From positions 806,001 through 870,000 of the forward strand of contig NZ_CP081120.1 in NCBI RefSeq assembly GCF_025141935.1: a DNA stretch of 64,000 nt. Reading direction: 5' to 3'. Under the pieces are notes generated by a model. That model was not told the origin of the DNA and ran no database searches. It was given only the letters and a program-made list of their open reading frames with translations. Source of the stretch: Sulfitobacter sp. S190 (lineage in GTDB: Bacteria > Pseudomonadota > Alphaproteobacteria > Rhodobacterales > Rhodobacteraceae). Below, one piece after another: positions 35,537 to 45,432 of this stretch (the stretch's first letter is position 1; each line of letters starts with the position of its first letter). A program made the position numbers and the translations under genes.

Positions 35537-36357
35537 GAGATCTGTCCTATCCACGCGTGCAAGGCTTCGCGTGCTGGTTCTTCGTCCAGAAACGGTATGT
35601 GTCCCCGCCCGGGCACGCGCCCCAGTATCATGTCGGGGCGTCGACGCTGCATTTCGTGGACGGTGTCGGCGACCAGCAGGTTGGAATTTTCGCCCCAGAT
35701 CAGGGCAAGCGGCAAACCCGACAGCGCGTCGAAATAGGGCCACAGATCCGGCATGGCCTGATCTTCGGTGGCGAGAATGGCGTCGCGCAAATGCCGATCG
35801 TAGGTGATGCGCAAGCCGTCCGCAGTTTGCGTGTAGTGCTTGCGGGCTTCCGCGAGCCAGCGGCCCGGGGGCAGGTCGGTGAATTGGGGAAAGGCGCGGG
35901 CCATCGCGGCGGCTGCTTCCTCGTGGGTGCGGGCGGCGGGATCACGGCCGATGTAGGACCGGATGAAAGCCATGCCTTCTTCGTCTATGTCCGGTCCGAT
36001 GTCGTTGAGCGCGACGCCCAGGAGCCGGTCCTTTGCGCCCATCGCCAGTCCCATCGCGTTCAGGCCCCCGCGCGATGTCCCCAGAATGGCGACCTGCGGC
36101 AGATCGAGATGATCCAGCAGTTCCACCACATCGCGACATTCAACCGGCAGCGTATAGTTGCGCCAGTCGGGGTCGAAATCGGATTTGCCGCGCCCCCGGT
36201 AATCCATTTTGATCAGGCGGCAGGATGGCAGATACGGTGTGACATAGTCGAAATCCGCCGTGGTGCGGGTCAGCCCCGCAAGGCACAGGATCGGCAGGCC
36301 TTCGCCGCTGTCTTCGTAGTAGAGGTCGAGACCGTCCGAGGTTTTGAAATAGGCCAT
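35533..36357 (-). CDS. alpha/beta hydrolase
   Basis: Encodes 274 residues. The nucleophile elbow is 'AILGTSRGGLNAMGLA' (Ser), and the catalytic Asp and His are expected near 'LALIWGENSNLLVADTV' and 'VPGRGHIPFLDEEPA'. It opens 'YFKTSDGLDLYYEDSGEGLPILCL', like haloalkane dehalogenase-, epoxide hydrolase- and lactonase-type enzymes. It neighbours a haloacid dehalogenase, but Asp rather than Ser would be expected in a haloalkane dehalogenase, so an esterase or lactonase is more likely. Overlaps its neighbours at both ends. Confidence 0.88.
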   Translation of the reverse strand: MAYFKTSDGLDLYYEDSGEGLPILCLAGLTRTTADFDYVTPYLPSCRLIKMDYRGRGKSDFDPDWRNYTLPVECRDVVELLDHLDLPQVAILGTSRGGLNAMGLAMGAKDRLLGVALNDIGPDIDEEGMAFIRSYIGRDPAARTHEEAAAAMARAFPQFTDLPPGRWLAEARKHYTQTADGLRITYDRHLRDAILATEDQAMPDLWPYFDALSGLPLALIWGENSNLLVADTVHEMQRRRPDMILGRVPGRGHIPFLDEEPAREALHAWIGQIS

Positions 36358-37043
36358 CAGCGCGCCGCCAGTTCGGGAATGCCGGTCAGATCGGACAGGA
36401 TGTGCGCGGGCGTCCACGGCAGCCGGTCGACCGGATCACCGGCGCGGTTGACCCAAGCGGTGGCAAAGCCGTAGCCGCTGGCGGCGGCGGCGTCCCAGCC
36501 GTTGGACGAGACGAACAGCACATCGTCGCGCGCGCAGCCGAATGCCGTGCCTACAAGATCATAGACCCGCGCGTCCGGCTTGAAGACGCCGACAGTTTCG
36601 ACGGACAGGGTTTTGTCCAGAACGCCGCCGATGCCAGCCGAATCGACCGCCCCCTGCAGCATGTCGGGCGATCCGTTCGACAGGATTGCGGTGTTCATGC
36701 CCGCCTGTTTCAACTGCGCCAGCATCTGGGGGACTTCGGGGTAGGCACCCAGTTCCCAGTAAAGCTGCAGCAACCGTTCGCGCAGAGGGGCGTCACCGCC
36801 GTGGCCGGTTTTCTCCAGCGCCCAGTCGAGCCCGTTTTGCGTGACCTCCCAGAAATCGCAGTGCGCGTCTGCCACCGCGCGAAGCCAGCTGTATTGCAAC
36901 TGCTTGAGCCGCCAGTGTTCTGCCAGCGTTTGCCAGTCGTCGCGGATGCGGGCGAAGTCGGGTTCGGCTGCGGCCTGCCGCGCGGCGGATGCCACATCGA
37001 ACAGCGTGCCGTAGGCGTCGAAAATGCAGGTGGTGATGGGCAT
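36357..37043 (-). CDS. haloacid dehalogenase, type II (L-2-haloacid dehalogenase family)
   Basis: Encodes 228 residues. The nucleophile Asp is in 'CIFDAYGTLFDV', the halide-site Arg region in 'EHWRLKQLQYSWLR', and 'AILSNGSPDML', 'FKPDARVYDLV' and 'FVSSNGWDAAAASGYGF' supply the remaining Ser, Lys, Asn and Asp residues. Together these are the type II L-2-haloacid dehalogenase set, at normal length. It would convert L-2-haloacids to D-2-hydroxyacids. It is the first gene of the eight-gene coupled operon; the 178 bases to the divergent FKBP gene hold the promoter. Confidence 0.88.
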   Translation of the reverse strand: MPITTCIFDAYGTLFDVASAARQAAAEPDFARIRDDWQTLAEHWRLKQLQYSWLRAVADAHCDFWEVTQNGLDWALEKTGHGGDAPLRERLLQLYWELGAYPEVPQMLAQLKQAGMNTAILSNGSPDMLQGAVDSAGIGGVLDKTLSVETVGVFKPDARVYDLVGTAFGCARDDVLFVSSNGWDAAAASGYGFATAWVNRAGDPVDRLPWTPAHILSDLTGIPELAAR

Positions 37044-37221
37044 GCTGTCCTCTTGCGGCGGCGGGTGTTGCGGGCAGACTGACACGGGGCAGGCGGGTGG
37101 AAAAGGGCGAATTGAGGGGTTTACCTTCGCGGGCGGGCTTGAAATGGTGGGACGCGCATCGGAGAACCCGCGCAGATACGTGGCCTCCGCAGATGAATTC
37201 CTGACAAGACTGGAGAAGACT

Positions 37222-37656
37222 ATGGCCGAAGTTAAGGCTGGCGATACCGTGCACATTCACTACACCGGAACCCTGCTGGACGGGACCACCTTTGACAGCT
37301 CCGAGGGGCGCGAGCCGCTTGAGTTCGTGGTGGGCTCGGGCCAGATCATCCCCGGTCTGGACGTGGCGCTGCCCGGGATGACCGAAGGCGAGAAGAAAAC
37401 CGTCAAGATCGGTTGCACGGATGCTTATGGCGAGGCCAACCCCGAGATGCGGCAGGCTGTGCCACGCGAGGGCATTCCTGCGGATATCCCGCTCGAGGTG
37501 GGCATGCAGTTGCAGATGCAGACACCCGATGGGCAGGCGATGCCAGTGACGGTTGTCGAAATGGATGAGGCAACGGTCACGCTTGATGCGAACCACCCGT
37601 TGGCCGGCAAGGACCTGCAGTTCGATATCGAGTTGGTCAAGGTTGCCGCTGCCTGA
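37222..37656 (+). CDS. FKBP-type peptidyl-prolyl isomerase (SlyD-like)
   Basis: A 144-residue cytoplasmic protein. 'DTVHIHYTGTLLDGTTFDSS' and 'IIPGLDVALPGMTEGEKKTV' form the FKBP core; an inserted chaperone flap (about residues 70-120) carries 'EANPEMRQAVPREGIP'. It lacks the His-rich nickel-binding tail of E. coli SlyD. GGAGAAG precedes ATG 37222; the frame is open back to 37024 but without support. A copy of the interspersed repeat follows it and probably ends the transcript. Confidence 0.92.
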   Translation: MAEVKAGDTVHIHYTGTLLDGTTFDSSEGREPLEFVVGSGQIIPGLDVALPGMTEGEKKTVKIGCTDAYGEANPEMRQAVPREGIPADIPLEVGMQLQMQTPDGQAMPVTVVEMDEATVTLDANHPLAGKDLQFDIELVKVAAA

Positions 37657-37708
37657 AGCAGTCTGAAGGCATGACGACCGTCCGGTGCATGTGGTACGGG
37701 GCGGTCGA

Positions 37709-37771
37709 GGGGCTCTGCCCCGTCCTTGTCTGTCGACAAGGCCCCCCCCGGAGTTTAGGGGCAAGATGAAG
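37709..37771 (+). repeat. interspersed extragenic repeat, copy 4 of 5
   Basis: GGGGC/GCCCC (37709-37721) forms one hairpin and GTCCTTGTC/GACAAG (37722-37740) a second, followed by CCCCCCCC, then GGAGTTTAGG and the tail GGCAAGATGAAG ending at 37771. The two-hairpin part is almost identical to copy 5 at 41850. It lies between the FKBP gene and the converging PhyH gene and could act as a terminator. Confidence 0.7.
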
Positions 37772-37779
37772 CCGCGCGG

Positions 37780-38568
37780 TCAGCGCAGCATCGGAAACCA
37801 GTCCTCGCGCAGGCGTTGCCCCTGAACCATGTTGTGACCCGGAAACGGGGGCGACGTGGGGCCGGGCCGTTCGGTATAGCGGGCATCATCGCCCAAGAGC
37901 CGGAGCGAAAAGGCCCGCCGACGTGACCCGTCGAGATTGCCCCGTGCGCCGTGCAGGGTGGCGAAGTGGAATGCGACGGCGTCGCCCGGGGCGAGATCCC
38001 ATTCGCGGATATCCATGCCTTCGGCGTCCGGATCGGGCACTGGCCGGTAGGGGGCGGGATCGAAGAAAGCATCGCCCTTGGCCCAGCGGGTGGGCAGCAC
38101 GGGTTTCGGCCAGACGTGTGATCCCGCGACACAGCGCAGGCTGGCGTCCGTCACAGGGTCGAGCGGCGACCAGAAGCTGACCGTTTGGCGCCCCTCGACG
38201 AAATAGTAGGGGCCGTCCTGATGCCACGGGGTCGCCATCGAGGTGCCGGGCTCCTTGACCAGGATATGATCGTGGAATAGCTGCACGCGCTCCGAGCCCA
38301 TCAGGGCCGCTGCGACATCGGCGGCAGCGCTTTGCCGGATCACGCGTTCGAATTCGGGGATGCGCTGCCAGTTGCAATAGTCGTCGAAGAACAGGCCGGT
38401 TTCGCCCGGTTTGTCATTTGTCGAAGCGTAGGGACCGGGGACTGCCATGTTGCGCGCGATGCCGGCGCGCAGGTCTTCGAGATGGTCGGCGAAAAGACCC
38501 CGTATCACGACGACGCCGTCGCGTTGGTAGCGGTCTGTTGTTGCGGCGTCGATGTCGAGGCCAGTCAT
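37780..38568 (-). CDS. phytanoyl-CoA dioxygenase (PhyH)-family protein
   Basis: Encodes 262 residues, an Fe(II)/2-oxoglutarate oxygenase. The iron ligands are His and Asp in 'ATPWHQDGPYYFVEG' and His in 'FATLHGARGNLDG'; the Arg in 'SRRRAFSLRLLGDD' binds 2-oxoglutarate. The frame stays open upstream, but ATG 38568 fits the family start and lies five bases after the irr stop, so it is probably co-transcribed with irr. The iron-dependent activity suits that pairing, though the substrate is unknown. Confidence 0.88.
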   Translation of the reverse strand: MTGLDIDAATTDRYQRDGVVVIRGLFADHLEDLRAGIARNMAVPGPYASTNDKPGETGLFFDDYCNWQRIPEFERVIRQSAAADVAAALMGSERVQLFHDHILVKEPGTSMATPWHQDGPYYFVEGRQTVSFWSPLDPVTDASLRCVAGSHVWPKPVLPTRWAKGDAFFDPAPYRPVPDPDAEGMDIREWDLAPGDAVAFHFATLHGARGNLDGSRRRAFSLRLLGDDARYTERPGPTSPPFPGHNMVQGQRLREDWFPMLR

Positions 38569-38572
38569 GGGA

Positions 38573-39010
38573 TCAGGTTTTGCGCCGCAGGCGGATGACC
38601 ACATCGACGGATGCGATTTCGGCGCCGTCAGGTGCGTCGGGCAACTGTGCTATCACCAGTTGGTCCGATGGCGCATCGGACAGCCGCGCTTCGTCTTCCC
38701 AGAAGAAATGGGGGTGGTCGTGGGTGTTGGTGTCGAAATAGCTTTTGGAGCCGTCGACGGTCACTTCCTGCAAAAGCCCTGCGTCACAAAATGCCCGCAA
38801 CGTGTTGTAAACGGTTGCCAGAGACACGCCGGCACCGTCGATGCGGGCCGCCTCGAACAGGCTTTCGGCGGTGACGTGGCGGTGCTGGCCGTCGCCCACG
38901 AGCAAGGTGGCAAGCGTCACGCGCTGGCGGGTCGGGCGCAGGCCGGCCTTTGCCAGCCAATCGGTGCCAACCTTTGCGGCCGTGTCTGTGTGCTGCGGTG
39001 TCTGTGTCAT
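38573..39010 (-). CDS. irr: iron response regulator Irr (Fur superfamily)
   Basis: Encodes 145 residues: an N-terminal winged helix ('[15 protein letters not shown]', '[18 protein letters not shown]') and a C-terminal dimerisation domain. '[19 protein letters not shown]' is the HxHxH-containing stretch typical of Irr rather than Fur, Zur or Mur. Irr senses haem and controls haem synthesis and iron uptake in alphaproteobacteria. It has a good promoter and an iron-box-like element upstream, so autoregulation or control by another iron regulator is likely. The PhyH gene follows. Confidence 0.9.
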   Translation of the reverse strand: MTQTPQHTDTAAKVGTDWLAKAGLRPTRQRVTLATLLVGDGQHRHVTAESLFEAARIDGAGVSLATVYNTLRAFCDAGLLQEVTVDGSKSYFDTNTHDHPHFFWEDEARLSDAPSDQLVIAQLPDAPDGAEIASVDVVIRLRRKT

Positions 39011-39021
39011 CGCTGACCTCG

Positions 39022-39042
39022 TTGCAATTCATTCTCAATATA
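39022..39042 (-). promoter_or_regulatory. candidate iron-responsive operator of irr
   Basis: On the minus strand ATTGAGAATGAATTGCAA lies between the -10 element and the irr ribosome binding site. It resembles known Fur/RirA-type iron boxes (GAGAATGA core, imperfect dyad). It is positioned to block transcription. Assignment by resemblance only. Confidence 0.45.
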
Positions 39043-39066
39043 GGGGCGCGTGGGGGGGATTTTCAA
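39037..39066 (-). promoter_or_regulatory. sigma-70-type promoter of irr
   Basis: On the minus strand, -35 TTGAAA (39066-39061), an 18-base spacer and -10 TATATT (39042-39037), each one base from consensus. The start site would fall near 39030, about 20 bases before ATG 39010, with GAGG as the ribosome binding site. It lies in the 182-base region shared with divergent fabA. Confidence 0.65.
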
Positions 39067-39192
39067 ATGATTTCCGTGTCTCCGCCAGATTGCCGCATGC
39101 ACGGGCGCGGGCGGGGTGCCCTTGCAGGGGGGCATTGGGCGGTGTTAGATCGCCCGAAGACCTCATTTCAAGTGATCATCAGGAGATCGACC

Positions 39193-39702
39193 ATGGCAGA
39201 TTATCCCACCCGTTTCGACAAAGAGGATCTGTTGAAATGTGCCCGTGGCGAGCTTTTCGGTGAGGGCAACGCGCAGTTGCCTGCGCCGCCGATGCTGATG
39301 ATGGACCGGATCACGGATGTATCGGCAGACGGGGGTGCCCACGGCAAGGGCCACATTACCGCGGAATTCGACATTACGCCCGATCTTTGGTTTTTCGACT
39401 GCCATTTTCCCGGAAACCCCATCATGCCGGGGTGTCTGGGTCTGGACGGACTGTGGCAGTTGACCGGTTTCAACCTCGGCTGGCGCGGCTGGCAGGGGCG
39501 CGGGTATGCGCTGGGCGTGGGCGAGGTGAAGCTGACCGGCATGGTGCGCCCTGACCGCAAGATGCTGACCTACAAGATCGACTTTACCAAGGCGATCCAG
39601 ACGCGGCGGCTGACGATGGGCGTGGCCGACGGGATCGTCGAGGCCGATGGCGAGGTGATCTATCAGGTCAAGGATATGAAAGTCGCGCTCAGCGAAAGCT
39701 AG
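39193..39702 (+). CDS. fabA: 3-hydroxydecanoyl-ACP dehydratase/isomerase
   Basis: Encodes 169 residues, the normal length of FabA. '[20 protein letters not shown]' contains the catalytic His and Asp of the hotdog fold. It dehydrates 3-hydroxydecanoyl-ACP and isomerises the double bond, starting anaerobic-type unsaturated fatty acid synthesis. AGGAGA precedes ATG 39193. fabB and fabI follow on the same strand and complete the pathway module; irr is divergent. Confidence 0.96.
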   Translation: MADYPTRFDKEDLLKCARGELFGEGNAQLPAPPMLMMDRITDVSADGGAHGKGHITAEFDITPDLWFFDCHFPGNPIMPGCLGLDGLWQLTGFNLGWRGWQGRGYALGVGEVKLTGMVRPDRKMLTYKIDFTKAIQTRRLTMGVADGIVEADGEVIYQVKDMKVALSES

Positions 39703-39805
39703 GCGGCCTGCGCGGCGCGATGCCCCCGGCTGTGCGCCGCTAGCTGCTTGCACCTGTTGCGTGCGCTGTCCTACACAGGGTCAAGACAATCAGAGGGAGT
39801 GCGCC

Positions 39806-41035
39806 ATGCGCCGTGTCGTCGTTACAGGCCTGGGGATCGTATCATCGATCGGGAACAATGCAGCCGAGGTGAAGGCCGCGCTCAAGGCGGGCACCAGCGG
39901 CATCGTCGCCAGCCCTGAAATGGCCGAGCACGGGTTTCGCAGCCAGGTTGCCGGCACGCTCAAGATCGACGTGGCCGAACACATCGACAAGCGCGCACTG
40001 CGGTTCATGGGACCGGGTGCGGCCTATGCCTATATCGCGATGGGGCAGGCGATCGAGGACGCGGGTCTGGGCGAGGACGTGATTTCCAATCCGCGCACGG
40101 GTCTGGTGGCGGGGTCAGGTGGCCCCTCAACATCGGCGATGAAAGCCGCGCATGACACGGTCGAGAAAACCGGTGCGACCAAGCGCATAGGGCCCTTTGC
40201 CGTGCCAAAGTGCATGTCCTCCACGGTGAGTGCGAACCTGTCGACCGCTTATAAGATCAAGGGCATCAACTATTCCATCACCAGCGCCTGTTCCACATCG
40301 CTGCATTGCATCGGTAACGCGGCAGAGCAGATCATGCTGGGCAAGCAGGACGTGATGTTTGCAGGCGGCGGAGAAGAGCTTGACTGGACGCTGTCGTGTC
40401 TGTTCGACGCCATGGGCGCGATGAGCAGCAAGTACAATGACGCACCCGAAACCGCCAGCCGCGCCTTCGACGAGAACCGCGACGGGTTCGTCATATCGGG
40501 CGGCGGTGGCATGGTGGTTCTGGAAGATCTGGACCATGCGCTTGCGCGGGGGGCGAGTATCTATGCGGAAGTGACCGGATATGCGGCCACATCCGACGGA
40601 CATGACATGGTTGCCCCGTCGGGCGAGGGTGGTGAACGGGCGATGCGTCTGGCGCTGCAAACTCTGCCCGAGGGCCGCAAAGTCAGCTATATCAACGCGC
40701 ACGGGACGTCGACGCCGGTGGGTGATGTTGGCGAGATCGAGGCCGTGCGCCGCGTTTTCGGCGAGGGCAGCACCCCGCCGGTCAGTTCGACCAAGTCGAT
40801 GACAGGGCACGCGCAGGGCGCGGCTGGGGCGCTCGAGGCGATTTTCTGTCTGTTGATGCTGGAGGATGATTTTATCACGCCGTCGATCAACGTCGAAACG
40901 CTTGACCCCCGACTGAGTGCCGAAGAGATCGCGCTGGAACGGGTCGACGACGCAAAGCTGGATTCGGTGATGACCAATTCGTTCGGCTTTGGCGGAACAA
41001 ACGGATCGATGATCCTGTCCAGATACACGGCATAA
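39806..41035 (+). CDS. fabB: 3-oxoacyl-ACP synthase I
   Basis: Encodes 409 residues. The catalytic Cys is in '[13 protein letters not shown]', and the two His in '[14 protein letters not shown]' and '[16 protein letters not shown]'. It elongates the cis-3-decenoyl-ACP made by FabA. Pairing directly with fabA identifies it as FabB rather than FabF. GAGGGAG precedes ATG 39806, which is preferred to an in-frame ATG 15 codons upstream. The 103-base gap after fabA holds nothing I recognise. Confidence 0.95.
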   Translation: MRRVVVTGLGIVSSIGNNAAEVKAALKAGTSGIVASPEMAEHGFRSQVAGTLKIDVAEHIDKRALRFMGPGAAYAYIAMGQAIEDAGLGEDVISNPRTGLVAGSGGPSTSAMKAAHDTVEKTGATKRIGPFAVPKCMSSTVSANLSTAYKIKGINYSITSACSTSLHCIGNAAEQIMLGKQDVMFAGGGEELDWTLSCLFDAMGAMSSKYNDAPETASRAFDENRDGFVISGGGGMVVLEDLDHALARGASIYAEVTGYAATSDGHDMVAPSGEGGERAMRLALQTLPEGRKVSYINAHGTSTPVGDVGEIEAVRRVFGEGSTPPVSSTKSMTGHAQGAAGALEAIFCLLMLEDDFITPSINVETLDPRLSAEEIALERVDDAKLDSVMTNSFGFGGTNGSMILSRYTA

Positions 41036-41046
41036 GGATCGGTTTG

Positions 41047-41838
41047 ATGTCAGATATGCTCAAGGGAAAGCGCGGCCTCGTCATGGGTGTTGCGAATGAA
41101 CGCTCCATCGCGTGGGGGATTGCCAAGGCAATGGCCGAGGCGGGGGCCGAGTTGGCGTTTACCTATCAGGGAGAGGCGTTCGGCAGCAGGCTGCGGCCCC
41201 TTGCGGAGAGTGTCGGGTCGGACTTCATGGTCGATGTCGACGTGACGGACGATGCGTCGCTTGATGCGGCATTCGATCAATTGGGCGCGCGGTGGCCGAC
41301 GATTGATTTCGTGGTGCACGCCATAGCCTTTTCCGACAAGTCGGAGTTGACCGGCCGGTTCCTCAACACCAGCAGGGCCAATTTCAAGCATTCGATGGAC
41401 ATATCGGCCTATAGTTTCATCGAGGTGGCCCGCCGCGCCCATCCCATGATGGTCGAGAACGGTGGCACGCTGCTTACCCTGACCTATCAGGGGTCGAACA
41501 AGGTGGTTCCGAATTACAACGTGATGGGCGTTGCAAAGGCGGCACTGGAAAGTGCCACGCGGTATCTGGCAAATGATCTGGGGCCGGAGGGCATACGCGT
41601 GAACGCGATATCCCCCGGTCCGATGAAAACGCTTGCCGGTGCGGCGATCGGCGGGGCGCGCAAGACGTACAAGCACACGGACATCAATGCCCCCATGCGC
41701 GCCAACGCGACGCTTGACGCGGTTGGCGGTACGGCCGTTTATCTCGCGTCAGATGCCGGGGCGTGCACCACCGGCGAGATCATTCACGTCGATGGCGGAT
41801 TTCATGTTCTGGGCATGCCGCAGGCCGAAAACCTGTAG
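41047..41838 (+). CDS. fabI: enoyl-ACP reductase (NADH)
   Basis: Encodes 263 residues of the divergent SDR type. 'GVANERSIAWGIAKAMAEAG' is the FabI nucleotide-binding signature, and the Tyr-x6-Lys catalytic pair is 'YNVMGVAK' in 'VPNYNVMGVAKAALESATRY'. It reduces trans-2-enoyl-ACP in the last step of each elongation cycle. AAGGA eight bases before supports ATG 41047 over the adjacent in-frame TTG. The start lies 11 bases after fabB. Confidence 0.95.
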   Translation: MSDMLKGKRGLVMGVANERSIAWGIAKAMAEAGAELAFTYQGEAFGSRLRPLAESVGSDFMVDVDVTDDASLDAAFDQLGARWPTIDFVVHAIAFSDKSELTGRFLNTSRANFKHSMDISAYSFIEVARRAHPMMVENGGTLLTLTYQGSNKVVPNYNVMGVAKAALESATRYLANDLGPEGIRVNAISPGPMKTLAGAAIGGARKTYKHTDINAPMRANATLDAVGGTAVYLASDAGACTTGEIIHVDGGFHVLGMPQAENL

Positions 41839-41849
41839 GAGAGCGGGCG

Positions 41850-41913
41850 GGGGCTCTGCCCCGTCCTTGTCTGGCGACAAGGACCCCCCGGAGTATTTGT
41901 GGCCAAGAAAGAT
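41850..41913 (+). repeat. interspersed extragenic repeat, copy 5 of 5
   Basis: GGGGC/GCCCC (41850-41862) is followed by a perfect nine-base-pair stem GTCCTTGTC/GACAAGGAC (41863-41884) with loop TGGC, then CCCCCCGGAGTATTTG and the tail GGCCAAGAAAGAT. It fills the 80 bases between converging fabI and kdsA and probably terminates transcription. Confidence 0.7.
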
Positions 41914-41918
41914 AGGCG

Positions 41919-43933
<2,015 letters not shown>

Positions 43934-44024
43934 GTGCGGGGCATACGCATTCGCGCCACAATCTACGAGTTAATTCTGCAATGTCGCCTCAAATTGGTCG
44001 GAATCCCGCGGTACCGATCTGGCT

Positions 44025-44408
44025 ATGAGTTTTGCCGATATCTACCGCGAAGAACGTCTGATCAGCCGCCGCAGCCGAGCGCGCAAGGCGCGGCTTCTGG
44101 GGCGCATCATCGGGTTCGGACTGACGGCTTGTCTGGTTGTGGTGGTCCGGACCGATCCGCAGGTGCGCGCGATCGCCGATGATCTGGCGCTTGCCGCTGT
44201 CGCATCGGTGATGGGCCCGCCTGATCCCGCAAGCGCCGATGTCGCCGCCGCGCAGGACGCGGCAATCGAAGGGCTCGGATATGTGCCCGGCAGCGCGCAA
44301 GCAGACACAATCGAACAACTGGGCCTGTCCCAGCAACAGACGTCGGCACCCGGCACAAGCAGTCTGCCAAAAAGCCGGGTGACGATCCGTCGGGGGACGG
44401 ACGGCTAG
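44025..44408 (+). CDS. hypothetical single-pass membrane protein
   Basis: A 127-residue protein with a basic N-terminus ('RRSRARKARLLG'), one hydrophobic segment at about residues 27-41 ('IIGFGLTACLVVVVR') and a charged, low-complexity C-terminal half. I do not recognise a domain. It is divergent from the methyltransferase and converges on the glycosyltransferase-like gene; its stop codon lies in the 5' arm of a long hairpin. Confidence 0.6.
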   Translation: MSFADIYREERLISRRSRARKARLLGRIIGFGLTACLVVVVRTDPQVRAIADDLALAAVASVMGPPDPASADVAAAQDAAIEGLGYVPGSAQADTIEQLGLSQQQTSAPGTSSLPKSRVTIRRGTDG

Positions 44409-44443
44409 ACACGTGGTGGCGTTCTGCGCTGCCGCGTGTCTAG
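44405..44443. terminator. bidirectional hairpin carrying both stop codons of converging genes
   Basis: CTAGACACG (44405-44413) pairs perfectly with CGTGTCTAG (44435-44443); the stem continues inward (TGGTGGCG with CGCTGCCG, three G-T wobbles) to a five-base loop, about 17 pairs. The TAG of the plus-strand gene (44406-44408) and the TAG of the minus-strand gene (44442-44440) lie in opposite arms. No T run follows on either strand. Confidence 0.65.
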
Positions 44444-45318
44444 AACCATTGCCCCGGTTCCATCAGCCCAAGATCGAGCAATTGTCGCGAGTGCCATTCA
44501 AAAGGTGCCGAATTGTGCCATTTGAACGTGTCGATGTCGTAGGTACTTCCGGGGTTGGCCTTGAGCGCCTTGGCCGTGCGGAACGAGCAGATCGTCGCGG
44601 TGATGTTGTGATGCCAGGGACAGGAATAGGTGTTGTATTCCTCATCCGAAAACGTGTGGTCATCGCGGATGGTAAGGCCCGCCTTGGCACGGAAGATCGC
44701 GATGCGGTCGATTTTGCGGCGCGCGGCGGGCACGTGTTCTTCGTAGCGCCAGCGCAAGCCGCCAAAAAAGTCGAGCTGGCGTTCCTTAGGATGATTTTCC
44801 TTGGCCGGATCAGGCCGGGCAAGCGCGTAATAGCCCGAACGGTCCAGATGGGCCGTTTCCAATGACACGGCGTGCGGGTTCTGAGCCAGATCTTCGGCGT
44901 AAAGATCGATGATGTATGTCAGCATCGACCCGCGCCGCTCTTCTGCATGAAAGGCAAGCATTTCGCCGACGGATCGCGTTTCGCAGAAAGGAAAGAACAG
45001 GAATTCGGCGTTGTAGCAGTAATAAATCCATTCGCCGGGGGCGGCGGCGATGAGCGTGTTCAGCGCAATCTCCATCGCGCCATCGCGCGACATGTCATAG
45101 TCGATGCGGACGACCGTTTCCTGCAGATCGCGCGGCAGATCGAACTGGCTTGGCATCAGGGCGAGCACAAGTTTGAACCCCGATTGCAGCGTGTGCCGCA
45201 GCGTTGTGTCCACCTCGACGTCGTCCTCGACCATCACCACCGCAATAGGGCCTTTTGGGGGGGCGGGCAGAGATTTGATCATGGCGTCGAGCGATGTATG
45301 GCGCATGGTGTCCTGCAT
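44440..45318 (-). CDS. hypothetical protein, possible glycosyltransferase
   Basis: A protein of about 292 residues. 'PPKGPIAVVMVEDDVEVDTTLRHTL' resembles the nucleotide-sugar region of GT-A glycosyltransferases, with acidic 'EDD' as a possible metal motif; 'EWIYYCYNAEFLFFPFCETR' and 'RWRYEEHVPAARRKIDRIAIF' are distinctive but unassigned. The start is uncertain: ATG 45318 (MQDTM) or ATG 45306 (MRHTS), the latter having AGGA close upstream. The frame is open far upstream only because it runs antisense to miaB. Divergent from miaB across 114 bases. Confidence 0.6.
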   Translation of the reverse strand: MQDTMRHTSLDAMIKSLPAPPKGPIAVVMVEDDVEVDTTLRHTLQSGFKLVLALMPSQFDLPRDLQETVVRIDYDMSRDGAMEIALNTLIAAAPGEWIYYCYNAEFLFFPFCETRSVGEMLAFHAEERRGSMLTYIIDLYAEDLAQNPHAVSLETAHLDRSGYYALARPDPAKENHPKERQLDFFGGLRWRYEEHVPAARRKIDRIAIFRAKAGLTIRDDHTFSDEEYNTYSCPWHHNITATICSFRTAKALKANPGSTYDIDTFKWHNSAPFEWHSRQLLDLGLMEPGQWF

Positions 45319-45432
45319 TATTGGTCTTTTGTCGCAGAATCGGTTAATTCGGCGTGCATTGCAAGATGTCACCGCGGCTGATAGGCCGCGCGCACTCTGT
45401 TTGTCCCTGCCATAGCCCCGCGAGCCTGTCCG

